Shown here: positions 40,101-48,984 of the stretch, one piece after another | How the letters are laid out: each line of letters opens with the position of its first letter | How positions within the stretch are numbered: position 1 is the stretch's first letter | NCBI RefSeq assembly: GCF_004328665.1 | Contig: NZ_CP019770.1 | Coordinates: forward strand, 372,001-436,000 | Origin: Pseudoalteromonas sp. DL-6 | GTDB lineage: Bacteria; Pseudomonadota; Gammaproteobacteria; Enterobacterales; Alteromonadaceae | Length of the DNA stretch: 64,000 nt | Reading direction: 5' to 3' | Made by a program: the position numbers and the translations under genes | The notes under the pieces: model-generated | Seen by the model: only the letters and a program-made list of their open reading frames with translations | Told to the model about the DNA's origin: nothing | The model's database searches: none

Positions 40101-41047
40101 TAGAGGCCGAAACAGAACAACCGAGCGAAAAATCAACCCCAGAACAACTTGCTTGGCTTGCAAACTTGCCGGCTATTGAATTTGAATGTGCCGATTGTAA
40201 GGTTAGCCATTATCAGCTTGATAAGGTAAGTGCTTCATTGTTAGGCGATGGTAAAAAACTGCTTATTTCTGAGCTAGTAGTTGATAAGGGCGATCATATA
40301 TTACGTACTAAAGGGCAGTGGCAAAATGGCCTAACAGCAATGAGCGGCGAACTTAAAAGTGATGATATTGGCGCTTTATTTAATGAATTTGATATCACCA
40401 CTACTATTAAAGACTCAAACGCCAATCTAAATTATCAACTAAATTGGCAAGCGGCACCTTATAACTTAGACATTGCTAGTTTAGACGGTGAAATTAGTTG
40501 GGATTTAGGCGAAGGCCATTTAACTGAAGTCAGTGATGGAGGCGCACGGGTATTTTCATTACTGAGCCTTGATTCATTAGTGCGTAAGCTAAAACTTGAT
40601 TTTAGAGATGTATTTTCTAAAGGTTTTTTCTATAACAGCATGAAAGGTACGATGCAGATAGATAAGGGCATTGCCTATACCCAAGATACTAAAATGGATG
40701 GGGTGCCTGCCGATCTCTCGATTAAAGGGTATGCAAATTTAAATACTCTCGAAATTGACTACGACTTAGCAGTAGCACCGCAAGTAACGTCGAGTATTCC
40801 AGTAATTGTGGCTTGGATGGTTAACCCAGTAACGGGGCTTGCAGCTTTAGCAATTGATAAAGTAATTCATTCTGCGCGAGTGATCTCAGAGATCAACTTT
40901 AAAGTGACGGGCAAAATGAACGATCCTCAGGTACAAGAATTAGATCGTAAGAGCCGAGAGGTGACTTTACCGCAAGCAGCACAAAATCAGCCGCAAGCAT
41001 CTTCAGAGTTAAAGCTTAAAGATGCTGAGGTGAGCGCAGCGCAATGA
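37199..41047 (+). CDS. yhdP: YhdP, AsmA-like envelope lipid-transport protein
   Basis: At 1282 residues it matches the length of YhdP (DUF3971 plus AsmA-like C-terminus). One N-terminal membrane segment (about 13-33), then a very long repetitive beta region, typical of bridge-like proteins that carry phospholipids from inner to outer membrane. The C-terminal stretch with GEISWDLGEGHLTEV and PVIVAWMVNPVTGLAALAIDKV is characteristic. It overlaps both rng (TAATG) and the nitrilase gene (ATGA). Confidence 0.93.
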   Translation: MKFKAACFFCVRKLWQISAVILVLLAVIVSILKYTLPYANDYKGDIENYLDSKFDISLSIGAISASWQGNGPALVLEELSFKDNQTAPISLTIAKTSLELNLWESLKSFQLKSNYFVINGFHTKVNVANLFVGNQDDVSFEQKELIEGLFLGETGHFAIENSSISFVLEDNKERKLLLENIVWQNQDKQHLGSGSLALPGISVGNFDARIALKGETLEQMVGDLYVQANQVDVSNWLAQYINTQKQQLHSDLNLQAWLRLEQGLVSDVKVQWLPSAVNWQLNEQTQKVSLSEGGFHLYPEQNSWRLKSTGLAFSTGETTWPSLEFEALLGKQNKVWLQQLDLALLSDLAELTNFPNLAPFLARQPSGQINTAYLEFADARQWQLWFEADEISWQEKNAVPAAQSLRVDGLVNQQYGRITIFGENSHLITGASFSNNIDYNQLNIELDLAKRSGDWHISSDNLWLDNNEVTLSAQMQLSLGDTPRLDLYAEAFAPDASIAGHYFPLTLMSSELVSYLNGAIKAGEVSNTQVLFSGPLSGFPFKDGSGQFDVIAQIDNATYQFDPDWPAVTNASVKLHFENERMDIYSQQGQLVNLDVGSSVQVSINDLMGSAPLVVSIDKQAELEKMHDFFAATPLANPLADIFNIVQGQGLASANIELLIGSQFEGGASVSGTVNLLDSPLYISAPGISLEHLKGELSFNNQQINLTNATATWLGMPLTINYNSDANAEDYRADININAQLDAKTLISHGQGILDGYLSGQSDVDIALALNFTEQGFNYRAEVESPLIGLNSSLPGAYTKSSEQAWPLSAVIQGDDISNLITANVDQLVYFNAILDNAKSQFNNAHFIIGNKDLGLNSQDLAVSINLAQSELLPWVNLIDQIINVAKVQPENTPPGVMPPLHEVVANIDMFNVSGMQFNDFDMRLSPLNNNLQLKLNAKELRAEVFIPSGQSSQPIRINSDYLRLNFLEAETEQPSEKSTPEQLAWLANLPAIEFECADCKVSHYQLDKVSASLLGDGKKLLISELVVDKGDHILRTKGQWQNGLTAMSGELKSDDIGALFNEFDITTTIKDSNANLNYQLNWQAAPYNLDIASLDGEISWDLGEGHLTEVSDGGARVFSLLSLDSLVRKLKLDFRDVFSKGFFYNSMKGTMQIDKGIAYTQDTKMDGVPADLSIKGYANLNTLEIDYDLAVAPQVTSSIPVIVAWMVNPVTGLAALAIDKVIHSARVISEINFKVTGKMNDPQVQELDRKSREVTLPQAAQNQPQASSELKLKDAEVSAAQ

Positions 41048-41883
41048 GTAAATCACTTATAAGTACAACACCTGCGATTATTGCATTGCAAATGTGCTCA
41101 GGCTTAAACCCTGATGATAACATTGCCACCTTAAAGCAAGCCTTAGCTGCTCTGCCAAACACGCGACCTTTGTTAGTATGTTTACCAGAAGCGTTTTTAG
41201 TGTTTAGTAAACACGCTGGTGATACGTTGTTAGTGTCTCAGCGTATTGAACAATATAAACAGCAAATCAGTGAATTGTGCCGTAAACATAATATTTGGTT
41301 AAATGCTGGCACCATGCCAGTGCCCTATAACCAACATAAGTATTACGCTGCCTCACATTTGTTTAATAACCAAGGCGATATTGTTGCAAGCTATAACAAA
41401 ATACATTTATTTGATGTTGAGGTAGATGACCAGACCGGCAGCTATCGAGAATCCGATTTTACTCAAGCGGGCGATGAGGTTGTGGTTGTTGATTCTCCCT
41501 TTGGTAAAATTGGTTTAACAGTGTGTTATGATTTGCGCTTTGCTGGTTTATTTAATGCTTTAGTTCGCAAAGGCGCAGAAATTATATTAGTACCCAGTGC
41601 GTTTACTGTGCCTACAGGTAAAGCGCATTGGCAGCCGCTACTTGCAGCACGTGCCATAGAAACGCAGTGTTATGTTATTGCTGCAGCGCAATATGGAACA
41701 CATGAAAACGGTAGGCAAACTTATGGTCGCAGCCTGATGTTATCGCCTTGGGGTGAAATATTAAGCGAAAAACCAACAGGGCTTGGTTTTATTAGTTGCA
41801 CCGTAGATTTAAACCAGTTACACAAAATTAGACGAGATATGCCGCTGCAATCTCACCAACGATTTAGAGAGCCATTATTATGA
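41044..41883 (+). CDS. Nitrilase-family amidohydrolase (deaminated glutathione amidase-like)
   Basis: A 279-residue enzyme with the Glu-Lys-Cys triad of the carbon-nitrogen hydrolase family: Glu in LPEAFLVF, Lys in [11 protein letters not shown] and Cys in [10 protein letters not shown]. The sequence around the Lys and Cys resembles NIT1/YbeM, which hydrolyse deaminated glutathione. It overlaps yhdP and tldD by four bases each, the common order in this group of bacteria. Confidence 0.9.
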   Translation: MSKSLISTTPAIIALQMCSGLNPDDNIATLKQALAALPNTRPLLVCLPEAFLVFSKHAGDTLLVSQRIEQYKQQISELCRKHNIWLNAGTMPVPYNQHKYYAASHLFNNQGDIVASYNKIHLFDVEVDDQTGSYRESDFTQAGDEVVVVDSPFGKIGLTVCYDLRFAGLFNALVRKGAEIILVPSAFTVPTGKAHWQPLLAARAIETQCYVIAAAQYGTHENGRQTYGRSLMLSPWGEILSEKPTGLGFISCTVDLNQLHKIRRDMPLQSHQRFREPLL

Positions 41884-43319
41884 ATTCGGTTGAACAGCAT
41901 TTATTACACGACAGCCAGCTAAATCGAGAAGAACTCGAAAAAACATTAGCTTATATTCACCAGCACAAAGTTGATTATGCCGACCTTTATTTTCAATCGA
42001 GTCATCATGAGTCTTGGGTATTAGAAGACGGCCTTGTTAAAGAAGGGTCTTATAACGTTGAGCGTGGTGTTGGCGTACGGGCTGTTAGTGGTGAAAAAAC
42101 CGGTTTTTCGTATTCAGATGCAATCAATCTTGAAGCGCTAAACAAAGCAGCCACGGCTGCACGTAGTATTGCCGATGCCGGTGAAGATAAAGCGGTTAAA
42201 GTATTCAGCGATGTGGCTGCAAAGCAGCAGTTTGCGCCACATCAGCCTATTTCTAGCATGAGCGACACCGATAAAGTTAATTTGTTACGTGAGCTTGAAA
42301 ATTATATTCGCGAATTAGCCCCTGATGCTGAGCAAGTTATTAGCTCAATGTCTGCGGTATACGAAGAAGTATTAATTGCAGCCAGCGATGGCACCTTTGC
42401 TACAGATATTCGCCCACTGATCCGTTTAAACTGCTCTGTATTACTTGAAAAAGATGGTCGCCGTGAACGTGGCGGTGCTGGTGGCGGCGCTCGCCTAGAT
42501 TATGGTTACTTTAAAGAGTTGGTTGATGGCAAGCCGCGTTGGATGGGTTTTGCAGAAGAAGCCGTTCGTCAAGCTAAAGTAAACTTAGAAGCCATTGATG
42601 CCCCTGCGGGTACTATGGAAGTCGTATTAGGCAATGGCTGGCCAGGCGTGTTGTTACACGAAGCAGTAGGTCATGGCCTAGAGGGTGACTTTAACCGTAA
42701 AGGCGCGTCTGCGTTCAGCGGTAAAGTAGGTCAAAAAGTTGCTTCAGAGCTATGTACTGTGGTTGATGATGGCACTATGGCCGATCGTCGTGGTTCACTT
42801 AATGTGGATGACGAAGGTACGCCTGCAGCCTATAACGTACTTATCGAAAACGGTATTTTAAAAGGCTATATGCAAGATAAAATGAACGCGCGTTTGATGG
42901 GGGTAAACCCAACAGGTAACGCACGTCGTGAGTCATACGCGCATTTACCAATGCCACGTATGACCAACACTTATATGTTAGGTGGCGAGCAGAGCCAAGC
43001 TGATATTATCAGCACGGTTAAAAAAGGCGTGTTTGCCCCTAATTTTGGTGGTGGCCAAGTGGATATCACCTCAGGTAAGTTTGTTTTTAGTGCCTCAGAA
43101 GCTTACTTGATCGAGAACGGTAAAATCACCCAACCAATTAAAGGTGCAACATTAATTGGTAATGGTCCCGAAGTAATGCAGCAAATCTCTATGGTAGGTA
43201 ATGATTTAGCGCTTGATAAAGGCGTAGGTGTTTGTGGTAAAGATGGTCAAAGTGTACCAGTAGGTGTTGGCCAGCCAAGTTTGAAAATTGATCAGTTAAC
43301 GGTAGGTGGTACCGCTTAA
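41880..43319 (+). CDS. tldD: Metalloprotease TldD
   Basis: The 479-residue subunit of the TldD/TldE protease that processes small peptides. The metal site [11 protein letters not shown] (HExxxH) is near residue 260, and the following [13 protein letters not shown] and later [16 protein letters not shown] blocks are standard. It is the last gene of the run from mreB and is followed by a terminator. The partner gene tldE is not in the window. Confidence 0.97.
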   Translation: MNSVEQHLLHDSQLNREELEKTLAYIHQHKVDYADLYFQSSHHESWVLEDGLVKEGSYNVERGVGVRAVSGEKTGFSYSDAINLEALNKAATAARSIADAGEDKAVKVFSDVAAKQQFAPHQPISSMSDTDKVNLLRELENYIRELAPDAEQVISSMSAVYEEVLIAASDGTFATDIRPLIRLNCSVLLEKDGRRERGGAGGGARLDYGYFKELVDGKPRWMGFAEEAVRQAKVNLEAIDAPAGTMEVVLGNGWPGVLLHEAVGHGLEGDFNRKGASAFSGKVGQKVASELCTVVDDGTMADRRGSLNVDDEGTPAAYNVLIENGILKGYMQDKMNARLMGVNPTGNARRESYAHLPMPRMTNTYMLGGEQSQADIISTVKKGVFAPNFGGGQVDITSGKFVFSASEAYLIENGKITQPIKGATLIGNGPEVMQQISMVGNDLALDKGVGVCGKDGQSVPVGVGQPSLKIDQLTVGGTA

Positions 43320-43340
43320 TTTTATTAAAAAGTCGTTAAA

Positions 43341-43370
43341 AAAAACCGCGTTTCTACGCGGTTTTTTATT
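43341..43370. terminator. Bidirectional terminator between tldD and DUF3299 gene
   Basis: AAAAACCGCG / CGCGGTTTTT stem with a short TTTCTA-type loop, flanked by A and T runs, between two convergent genes. Confidence 0.9.
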
Positions 43371-43377
43371 TTAAGAA

Positions 43378-43878
43378 TTAAAGCTCAAAGGGAGCAACAC
43401 CGACAGCTTGCATTTGATAACCCACTTGGGCTATTTCGCCAGACCAAGTTTGCGTTTTAATAACGCCCGTTACAACAATCGCATCATATAAGCTATCGAT
43501 AGGCACACCGCCTTTAATAGTTACATGAACCAGCTGATTTGGCGGTGGAGGTGGCACATGAATACAGGCACCAAAGTAAGGGACTAATAAAAACTCGGTA
43601 ATAAGTTCGCTGTCACCTTCAAGTGGCACAACAAACCCAGGTAAGCTAACAGACTGCCCATCAAGTGCTTTGACAACCGGCGCGTCCAAATCAGGTTGCA
43701 CCCAGTTTTGCTCACTGCCTTCGTGATTAGCTTGTGCTTGGGTATCTATTTGCACATGCCCTTGTGGGATCAAGTCTTCCCAAAAAATTTCCTTCGGTGG
43801 ATTTGCAATGCTAGCAAAGCTAATTAGTACTGCACTTAAGAGCATTAAAGAGTGTGTAGTTACTTTAAACAACGTCAT
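43378..43878 (-). CDS. DUF3299 periplasmic protein
   Basis: The ATG at 43878 is preferred over that at 43884, because AGGA sits at the right distance only for the former. The 166-residue product has a signal peptide (to about residue 27) and the DUF3299 core: WEDLIP, VSLPGFVVPLEGD and LVPYFGACIHVPPPPPNQ. In Vibrio a protein of this family is encoded with an ABC transporter needed in low zinc (ZrgE in the zrgABCDE locus). Nine bases follow the permease stop, so it is the last gene of a three-gene minus-strand operon. Confidence 0.85.
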   Translation of the reverse strand: MTLFKVTTHSLMLLSAVLISFASIANPPKEIFWEDLIPQGHVQIDTQAQANHEGSEQNWVQPDLDAPVVKALDGQSVSLPGFVVPLEGDSELITEFLLVPYFGACIHVPPPPPNQLVHVTIKGGVPIDSLYDAIVVTGVIKTQTWSGEIAQVGYQMQAVGVAPFEL

Positions 43879-43892
43879 GATCATCCTAAAGT

Positions 43893-45140
43893 TTATATTT
43901 TTATACTCATACCATCACTAAGAGAATAAAAGTAAGCGCGTGTAGCGGGGATCAAGCCAATAATGAATCCCGCAGCCATAATAACGCCAATCAAAGTGAG
44001 TTCATAGTCAGAGAGCATACTGATATTAATGCTCACTCCTGCTTGGCTTTGTAAGTAACCCGCGGTTGTGCCCATAAGCGCATAAAATAGAGTGCAGCCT
44101 ACTAAGCAACCTAAAAAGGTAGTGAGCAGTGATTCTATACTGATCAGTGAAAATAATTGCCAAGGGCGGGCGCCCACAGAACGTAATATTGCCAGTTCTC
44201 TGCGGCGTTGATTAAGGTTAGCCAGCAGTGTGGTTAACATACCGAGCAAGCTAATAATAACCACCACAAATGAAAATAGCAGTAGGATCTTTTCTATTAT
44301 TGCCAGCATTTCCCAAAGCTCTTTTAGTGTGACTGTGGGCATAATCGCTAATAGAGGTTCTGGTTTAAATTGATTTATGTTGCGCCTAATTTGTAGCGTA
44401 TAAAGTGGTGAGTCGAAGCCCATTAAAAAGGCGGTGATTTGTTTTGGGTGGCCAACTAATGCGTGGTTTGAGTGATCATGATGATCGCCATGAGCATCAT
44501 GGCCGCCACCATGGATCAATTCAATTGCCGCCAGTGGTACATGCAAGGTTTTATCAACAGGGGTGCCAGTAGGCTTTAAAATACCAACCACTTTAAAAGG
44601 GTTATCATCATGATGATGAAAGCTAGTGTTGCCCATACCATGAGAAATTACAATTTCATCACCAATTTTATAGGCTAGTTTACTTGCAACCTCACTACCT
44701 ATAACAACTTCATTGATGCTAGAAAAAGCCTTCCCTTGTTCAAATGCTAAGGGCTGTTTTTTAGCAAATCGATAGTGCTTAAAATAATCGAGTGTGGTGC
44801 CTAAGACTGCTTGGCCTTTATGGCTATCGCCAAGGCTAATAGGAATGCTCCACTTAACCCCGCGCTGTTTTGTTATGTATTGATAGCTTTGCCAACTCAC
44901 CCCATTATTGGTGTGGCCAATTCTAAACACCGAGGACAGTAGTAATTGAATATCGCCCGTGCGTGCGCCAACAATTAAATCGGTACCCGAAATGGTATTA
45001 CTAAAACTACTTTTAGCATCTACGCGAACGCGCTCAATACTGAGTAATAACATGACGCTAATCGCAATAGTGAGCAGTGTCAGTAATACACTGGCACGTC
45101 TATTTAGCAAACTTTTATAGGCAAGTTTAAATAAAATCAT
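43893..45140 (-). CDS. FtsX/MacB-type ABC permease with His-rich loop
   Basis: A 415-residue permease with one N-terminal membrane segment (about 16-38), a large periplasmic domain and three segments near the C-terminus with the FtsX-family RRRELAILRSVGARPWQ. The periplasmic part holds a His/Asp-rich loop (GGGHDAHGDHHDHSNH) and HHHDDN, fitting metal binding. It overlaps the ATPase gene by four bases. With DUF3299 and the ATPase it matches ZrgC-like genes; the DUF2796 gene (zrgA) of that system is absent here. Confidence 0.85.
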   Translation of the reverse strand: MILFKLAYKSLLNRRASVLLTLLTIAISVMLLLSIERVRVDAKSSFSNTISGTDLIVGARTGDIQLLLSSVFRIGHTNNGVSWQSYQYITKQRGVKWSIPISLGDSHKGQAVLGTTLDYFKHYRFAKKQPLAFEQGKAFSSINEVVIGSEVASKLAYKIGDEIVISHGMGNTSFHHHDDNPFKVVGILKPTGTPVDKTLHVPLAAIELIHGGGHDAHGDHHDHSNHALVGHPKQITAFLMGFDSPLYTLQIRRNINQFKPEPLLAIMPTVTLKELWEMLAIIEKILLLFSFVVVIISLLGMLTTLLANLNQRRRELAILRSVGARPWQLFSLISIESLLTTFLGCLVGCTLFYALMGTTAGYLQSQAGVSINISMLSDYELTLIGVIMAAGFIIGLIPATRAYFYSLSDGMSIKI

Positions 45141-45823
45141 ACATCACCTTGTAAATTTACTAAGTCGATTGTGCGGCTAAAGAGTGGCTTTAATGTTTCA
45201 TCGTGACTGACAAAAACAAGCGTACTGTTACTTTTTTTTGCTTGTTCAAATAACAGCTTAATAAAGCTTTCACGATTTTGCGTATCAAGTGCTGAAGTAG
45301 GCTCATCGGCAATGATAAGTTCAGGACTGCCTATAAATGCGCGTGCTGCGGCAACTCGCTGTTGCTGCCCAATACTTAAAGTGGCAACATTTTGATTATG
45401 AAAGTGCGGCTCCAACCCAAGTGCGTTGAGAAGTCGAGCGGCTTCTTTGGTTAAACTATCAGTTTGGTTGAGCACGTGTCGCTGACGCTTTTTCGAAAAT
45501 TGGCACCCTAAACATACATTTTCTATTGGGGTTAAATAAGGCAGTAAATTAAAGTTTTGGAAAATATAGCCAATATGATCAGCTCTAAATGCATCGCGCT
45601 GTGCATTGGTAAGCGCACTTAGGTTTTGGTTCAAAACACAAAGTTGGCCGCTAGAGGTTACATTAATGCCTGCCAGTAGTGCCAGTAAGGTAGATTTACC
45701 ACTGCCGCTTGGACCATGTAAAAAAACATGTTCACCTTCATCAATGGCGAGTTGCTCAATAGTGAGAGTGGGGCTGGTTGCTTTTTTATGCCATTTAAAA
45801 GATACATTCTCAAGGTTGATCAT
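45137..45823 (-). CDS. ABC transporter ATP-binding protein (LolD/MacB type)
   Basis: A 228-residue ATPase: Walker A GPSGSGKST near residue 36, signature LSIGQQQRVA (Ser-Ile in place of the usual Ser-Gly-Gly), Walker B LIIADEPTSALD. First of the operon ATPase-permease-DUF3299. The glycosyl/CDP-glycerol-like gene ends seven bases upstream, so read-through is possible. Substrate unknown; zinc or lipoprotein handling are candidates from family and context. Confidence 0.92.
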   Translation of the reverse strand: MINLENVSFKWHKKATSPTLTIEQLAIDEGEHVFLHGPSGSGKSTLLALLAGINVTSSGQLCVLNQNLSALTNAQRDAFRADHIGYIFQNFNLLPYLTPIENVCLGCQFSKKRQRHVLNQTDSLTKEAARLLNALGLEPHFHNQNVATLSIGQQQRVAAARAFIGSPELIIADEPTSALDTQNRESFIKLLFEQAKKSNSTLVFVSHDETLKPLFSRTIDLVNLQGDV

Positions 45824-45829
45824 AACGTC

Positions 45830-46903
45830 TTACCAACTCCAATAGTTAAGTCTTTTGCGCATTTTAAATTGTCTAATAAGATTAAGTGGTTTAGCTTTGA
45901 GCTTTTCATCACTATGCAACAGTTCATTGGTTGCGCAAAGTACTCGTTGGCTTGACTTGCCATCTGTGTATGGGTGTAATTCTTGGCAAAAAGCTTCAAT
46001 ATTATCCACCAGTTCTTTTGGGTAAGTTAGTGCATAGTCTATTGCGGCTTCAACGTTATTTTTATCTGTAATATCAAGTAAGTGTTTTTCAGGTGCTTTA
46101 TTACAAAACGTTACAACCGGTTTTCGTTGTACTAAAAACATCAGTAGTATGGATGAAGTATCGCACAGCATTACATCAGCAGATTGCAGTAATGGAATAA
46201 CATTATCTGTTTCAACAAAGGTTAGATTGTCATTACTCAATGCTTGGTATTTATCAACCCATTCTTGCGGCATTTTCGGATGAAACTGAACTAATAGTCG
46301 CCATTTACCGCTTTCACTAAAGTGTTTTATTTGTTCATAAAGTTTAGGTGCAAGAGATAAGCGTTTTGAAAATGTAGAACAGATTAACACCGTTGGGCGA
46401 GAGTCTGTTTCATCAATATGGCTAGGCTTTGAGTTACCGTTAAAAAATTGATCTAGGGGAGGCCAACCTGTTTCTACTACCTTAAAATAACCCAGTTTTT
46501 TTTGTAACGCCGTAAATGGAGCCGTTGTATTTGGGCCTTGTGTACAATATAAATCAAAGCAGCCCCGCACTTTAAAATGATCGTTTTGGCCTTTTTTGTT
46601 TAGCTTTCCTGCATCAAAGCCGTGAAAAACAGCCACTTTCTTTCCGGGAAAAAATGTAGGGATGGAGTTCGCTGGTGCAAAGGTTGCGTTAGGCTCCCAT
46701 TGATTTATTTCATGAATAGAGTTTAGCGTTTTTTCATCACTTTTTAGAAAGTCTGGATTAACATTATCACCCTCTAAAAACCATTTAACTTCCCCTCCTT
46801 GAGCTAATATTTCTGCTTGCAAAGGCCTTAAAATAGCATAGGAATAATTTTGGGAAATATACATTAAATATTTCTTATTCTTAGTGGCAGTTAAATAGTT
46901 CAA
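45830..46903 (-). CDS. CDP-glycerol glycerophosphotransferase-like protein
   Basis: The TTG at 46903 is taken as start because GAGGAG lies five bases upstream; the next ATG, 13 codons on, has no ribosome site. The 357-residue protein has a two-domain GT-B layout: FPGKKVAVFHGFDAGKLNKKG in the N-half, LVQFHPKMP and LLQSADVMLCDTSSILL in the C-half. The last resembles the acceptor/nucleotide site of TagB/TagF-type transferases. It likely modifies an envelope polymer. Exact reaction unknown. It is divergent from purC. Confidence 0.75.
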   Translation of the reverse strand: MNYLTATKNKKYLMYISQNYSYAILRPLQAEILAQGGEVKWFLEGDNVNPDFLKSDEKTLNSIHEINQWEPNATFAPANSIPTFFPGKKVAVFHGFDAGKLNKKGQNDHFKVRGCFDLYCTQGPNTTAPFTALQKKLGYFKVVETGWPPLDQFFNGNSKPSHIDETDSRPTVLICSTFSKRLSLAPKLYEQIKHFSESGKWRLLVQFHPKMPQEWVDKYQALSNDNLTFVETDNVIPLLQSADVMLCDTSSILLMFLVQRKPVVTFCNKAPEKHLLDITDKNNVEAAIDYALTYPKELVDNIEAFCQELHPYTDGKSSQRVLCATNELLHSDEKLKAKPLNLIRQFKMRKRLNYWSW

Positions 46904-47081
46904 GCTAGCTCCTCAGGGCAAGTAATTATGCCAGTTTACCCCAATGCGCCAGCTAGATAAATATTCTGAGATGATTTGTTTTTAGCCTAAGATTGAGCTT
47001 TGTGGTTGCCTAGATTATTATAGAGCGCCTAACCCCAATTCCATACTTTGCTCTTTGAGCATGCCAAACCCCGGAGATAGC

Positions 47082-48185
47082 ATGACTAGCTATAAAGTTT
47101 TAGACGTAAACGATGACTTACCCATTCGTACTAAAGGTAAAGTACACAGTGGCAAAGTGCGTTCAGTTTATTGGTTAACCGATGCAGATAGTAAACGCTT
47201 AATAAATGAAAAAGGCTATAACGTTCCTGCCGATACTGAATTAGCCATTATGGTTATTTCAGACAGAATTTCTGCTTTTGATTGCATATGGCAAGGTGAA
47301 AATGGCCTAAATGGCGTGCCGGGTAAAGGCATTGCATTAAACTCAGTGGCTGCTCATTGGTTTAACATGTTTAATGAAGCAGGTTTGGCGGGTAATCATA
47401 TTGTTGATATTCCTCATCCATACGTATGGATTGTTCGAAAAGCCAGTACAGTTAAAGTTGAAGCAATTGCTCGTCAATATATTACCGGCAGTATGTGGCG
47501 CGACTACGCCAAAGGCGAAAGACACTTTTGTGGCTTGCAACTTCCAGAAGGCTTAAAAGCGAATCAAAAGCTTGAGCACGTACTTATAACTCCTTCTACT
47601 AAAGGTATTATAGAAGGGGTTGCTGATATTCCTGCCGTTGATGATGTAAACATCACGCGTGAGAATATTACAAACAACTTAGATGTTTTCAATTTTAAAT
47701 CGATTGATGATGTCGCCAAATACGAAAAATTATTGGTAGAAGGGTTCGAGCTAATTAGTAATGAGTTAGCTAAGCTAGGGCAAATTTTCGTTGATACTAA
47801 ATTTGAATTTGGTTACGTAGAAGATTTAAATGGTGTGCAGCAACTTATTTATATTGATGAAGTAGGGACACCTGATTCATCGCGTATTTGGGATGAAGCA
47901 TCTTATAAAGATGGCAAAATTGTTGAAAACTCAAAAGAAGGTTTTCGCCAGCTGTTAATTAATAATGTGCCAGAGAGTGATGTGTTATTAAATAAAGATC
48001 GTATGGCTGAGCGTGAGCAGTTAGCAAAAGATTATATTTTACCTGAGTCAGTGATGCTTGAAGTGTCTGACACTTATGTGGGTATCGCTAGCAAAATTAT
48101 CGGTAAAGAGATCGTTATACCCAAAGATCCGCGCCAAGAAGTGATTGCTATTTTAGATGCTGATTACGGTTTAATTAATCATTAA
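47082..48185 (+). CDS. purC: Phosphoribosylaminoimidazole-succinocarboxamide synthase (long type)
   Basis: Purine pathway SAICAR synthase. The ATG at 47082 follows GGAG by five bases; the upstream TTG frame is not used. At 367 residues it is the long form found in Shewanella, Vibrio and Pseudoalteromonas, not the 237-residue form. [10 protein letters not shown] (nucleotide site), [24 protein letters not shown], and [12 protein letters not shown] are conserved blocks. No purine box can be seen upstream. Confidence 0.95.
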   Translation: MTSYKVLDVNDDLPIRTKGKVHSGKVRSVYWLTDADSKRLINEKGYNVPADTELAIMVISDRISAFDCIWQGENGLNGVPGKGIALNSVAAHWFNMFNEAGLAGNHIVDIPHPYVWIVRKASTVKVEAIARQYITGSMWRDYAKGERHFCGLQLPEGLKANQKLEHVLITPSTKGIIEGVADIPAVDDVNITRENITNNLDVFNFKSIDDVAKYEKLLVEGFELISNELAKLGQIFVDTKFEFGYVEDLNGVQQLIYIDEVGTPDSSRIWDEASYKDGKIVENSKEGFRQLLINNVPESDVLLNKDRMAEREQLAKDYILPESVMLEVSDTYVGIASKIIGKEIVIPKDPRQEVIAILDADYGLINH

Positions 48186-48321
48186 TGAGCAAGTTAATTT
48201 TAGTGATAAAGCTTATTTAAACTAGTGAAAAAGTATTTATTTTAACTAACTGAGCTATATTTCTTGCAATTAGTGCTCGTCTCTAATTAACTTAACCTAT
48301 AGTGAATATTTAGGTGTGATT

Positions 48322-48984
48322 ATGTTAGAGCGAGCATCGCAACTTATTGCAAAATGTCGTTTTTTATTAGTACTGGGTGCATTGTTTAGTGTATCGGCGT
48401 TTGGTAATTCTATTAATTTGGTTATTAAAGATCAGCATGGACAAGTATTGCCTAATGCTGTCGTAGAAATAAAGCATTTACCTTCTTCAAAAACTTCGGG
48501 CAATTTACCCACTGCGGTAATGGATCAAGTTGATAAACAGTTTTCACCACAGCTGCTTATTGTGCGCCAAGGTCAGTACGTTAACTTTCCTAATAGTGAT
48601 AATATTCGCCACCATGTGTATTCTTTTTCAAAAGCAAAGCCTTTTCAATTAAAGCTCTATTCTGGCCAGCCAGAAGAACCTATTAAGTTTGATGATCAAG
48701 GTGTTGTTGTTCTAGGCTGCAATATCCACGACTCTATGGTGGGCTATATTTATGTCGCTAACAGTAATCATGTGTATACCAGCAACGAGCAAGGCCAGAT
48801 AGAGCTGCAAGTTAACTCTTTTCCTGTGCAAGCCAGTATTTGGCATTCACTGCAAACAGCTCCTTTGGATAATAAAAAAATGTTTGATATAGAATCAACC
48901 AACTCGTTATCAATCACTATAAATACGTCTACGCCTGCACCACGAAATACCTTTGGTAGTCAATTTAGGGAAGGTAATGGGTAA
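48322..48984 (+). CDS. Exported cupredoxin-like (methylamine-utilisation-type) protein
   Basis: The ATG at 48322 follows AGGTG; a signal peptide ends near FGNS. Residues 65-155 form a blue-copper-like domain: His in RHHVYSF, then Cys and Met in LGCNIHDSMVG, which together supply the usual His-Cys-His-Met set. It probably binds copper in the periplasm and carries electrons or senses redox state. First of a four-gene operon (cupredoxin, GGDEF-EAL, DUF3034, truncated haemoglobin) that I recall as conserved in Alteromonadales. Confidence 0.85.
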   Translation: MLERASQLIAKCRFLLVLGALFSVSAFGNSINLVIKDQHGQVLPNAVVEIKHLPSSKTSGNLPTAVMDQVDKQFSPQLLIVRQGQYVNFPNSDNIRHHVYSFSKAKPFQLKLYSGQPEEPIKFDDQGVVVLGCNIHDSMVGYIYVANSNHVYTSNEQGQIELQVNSFPVQASIWHSLQTAPLDNKKMFDIESTNSLSITINTSTPAPRNTFGSQFREGNG

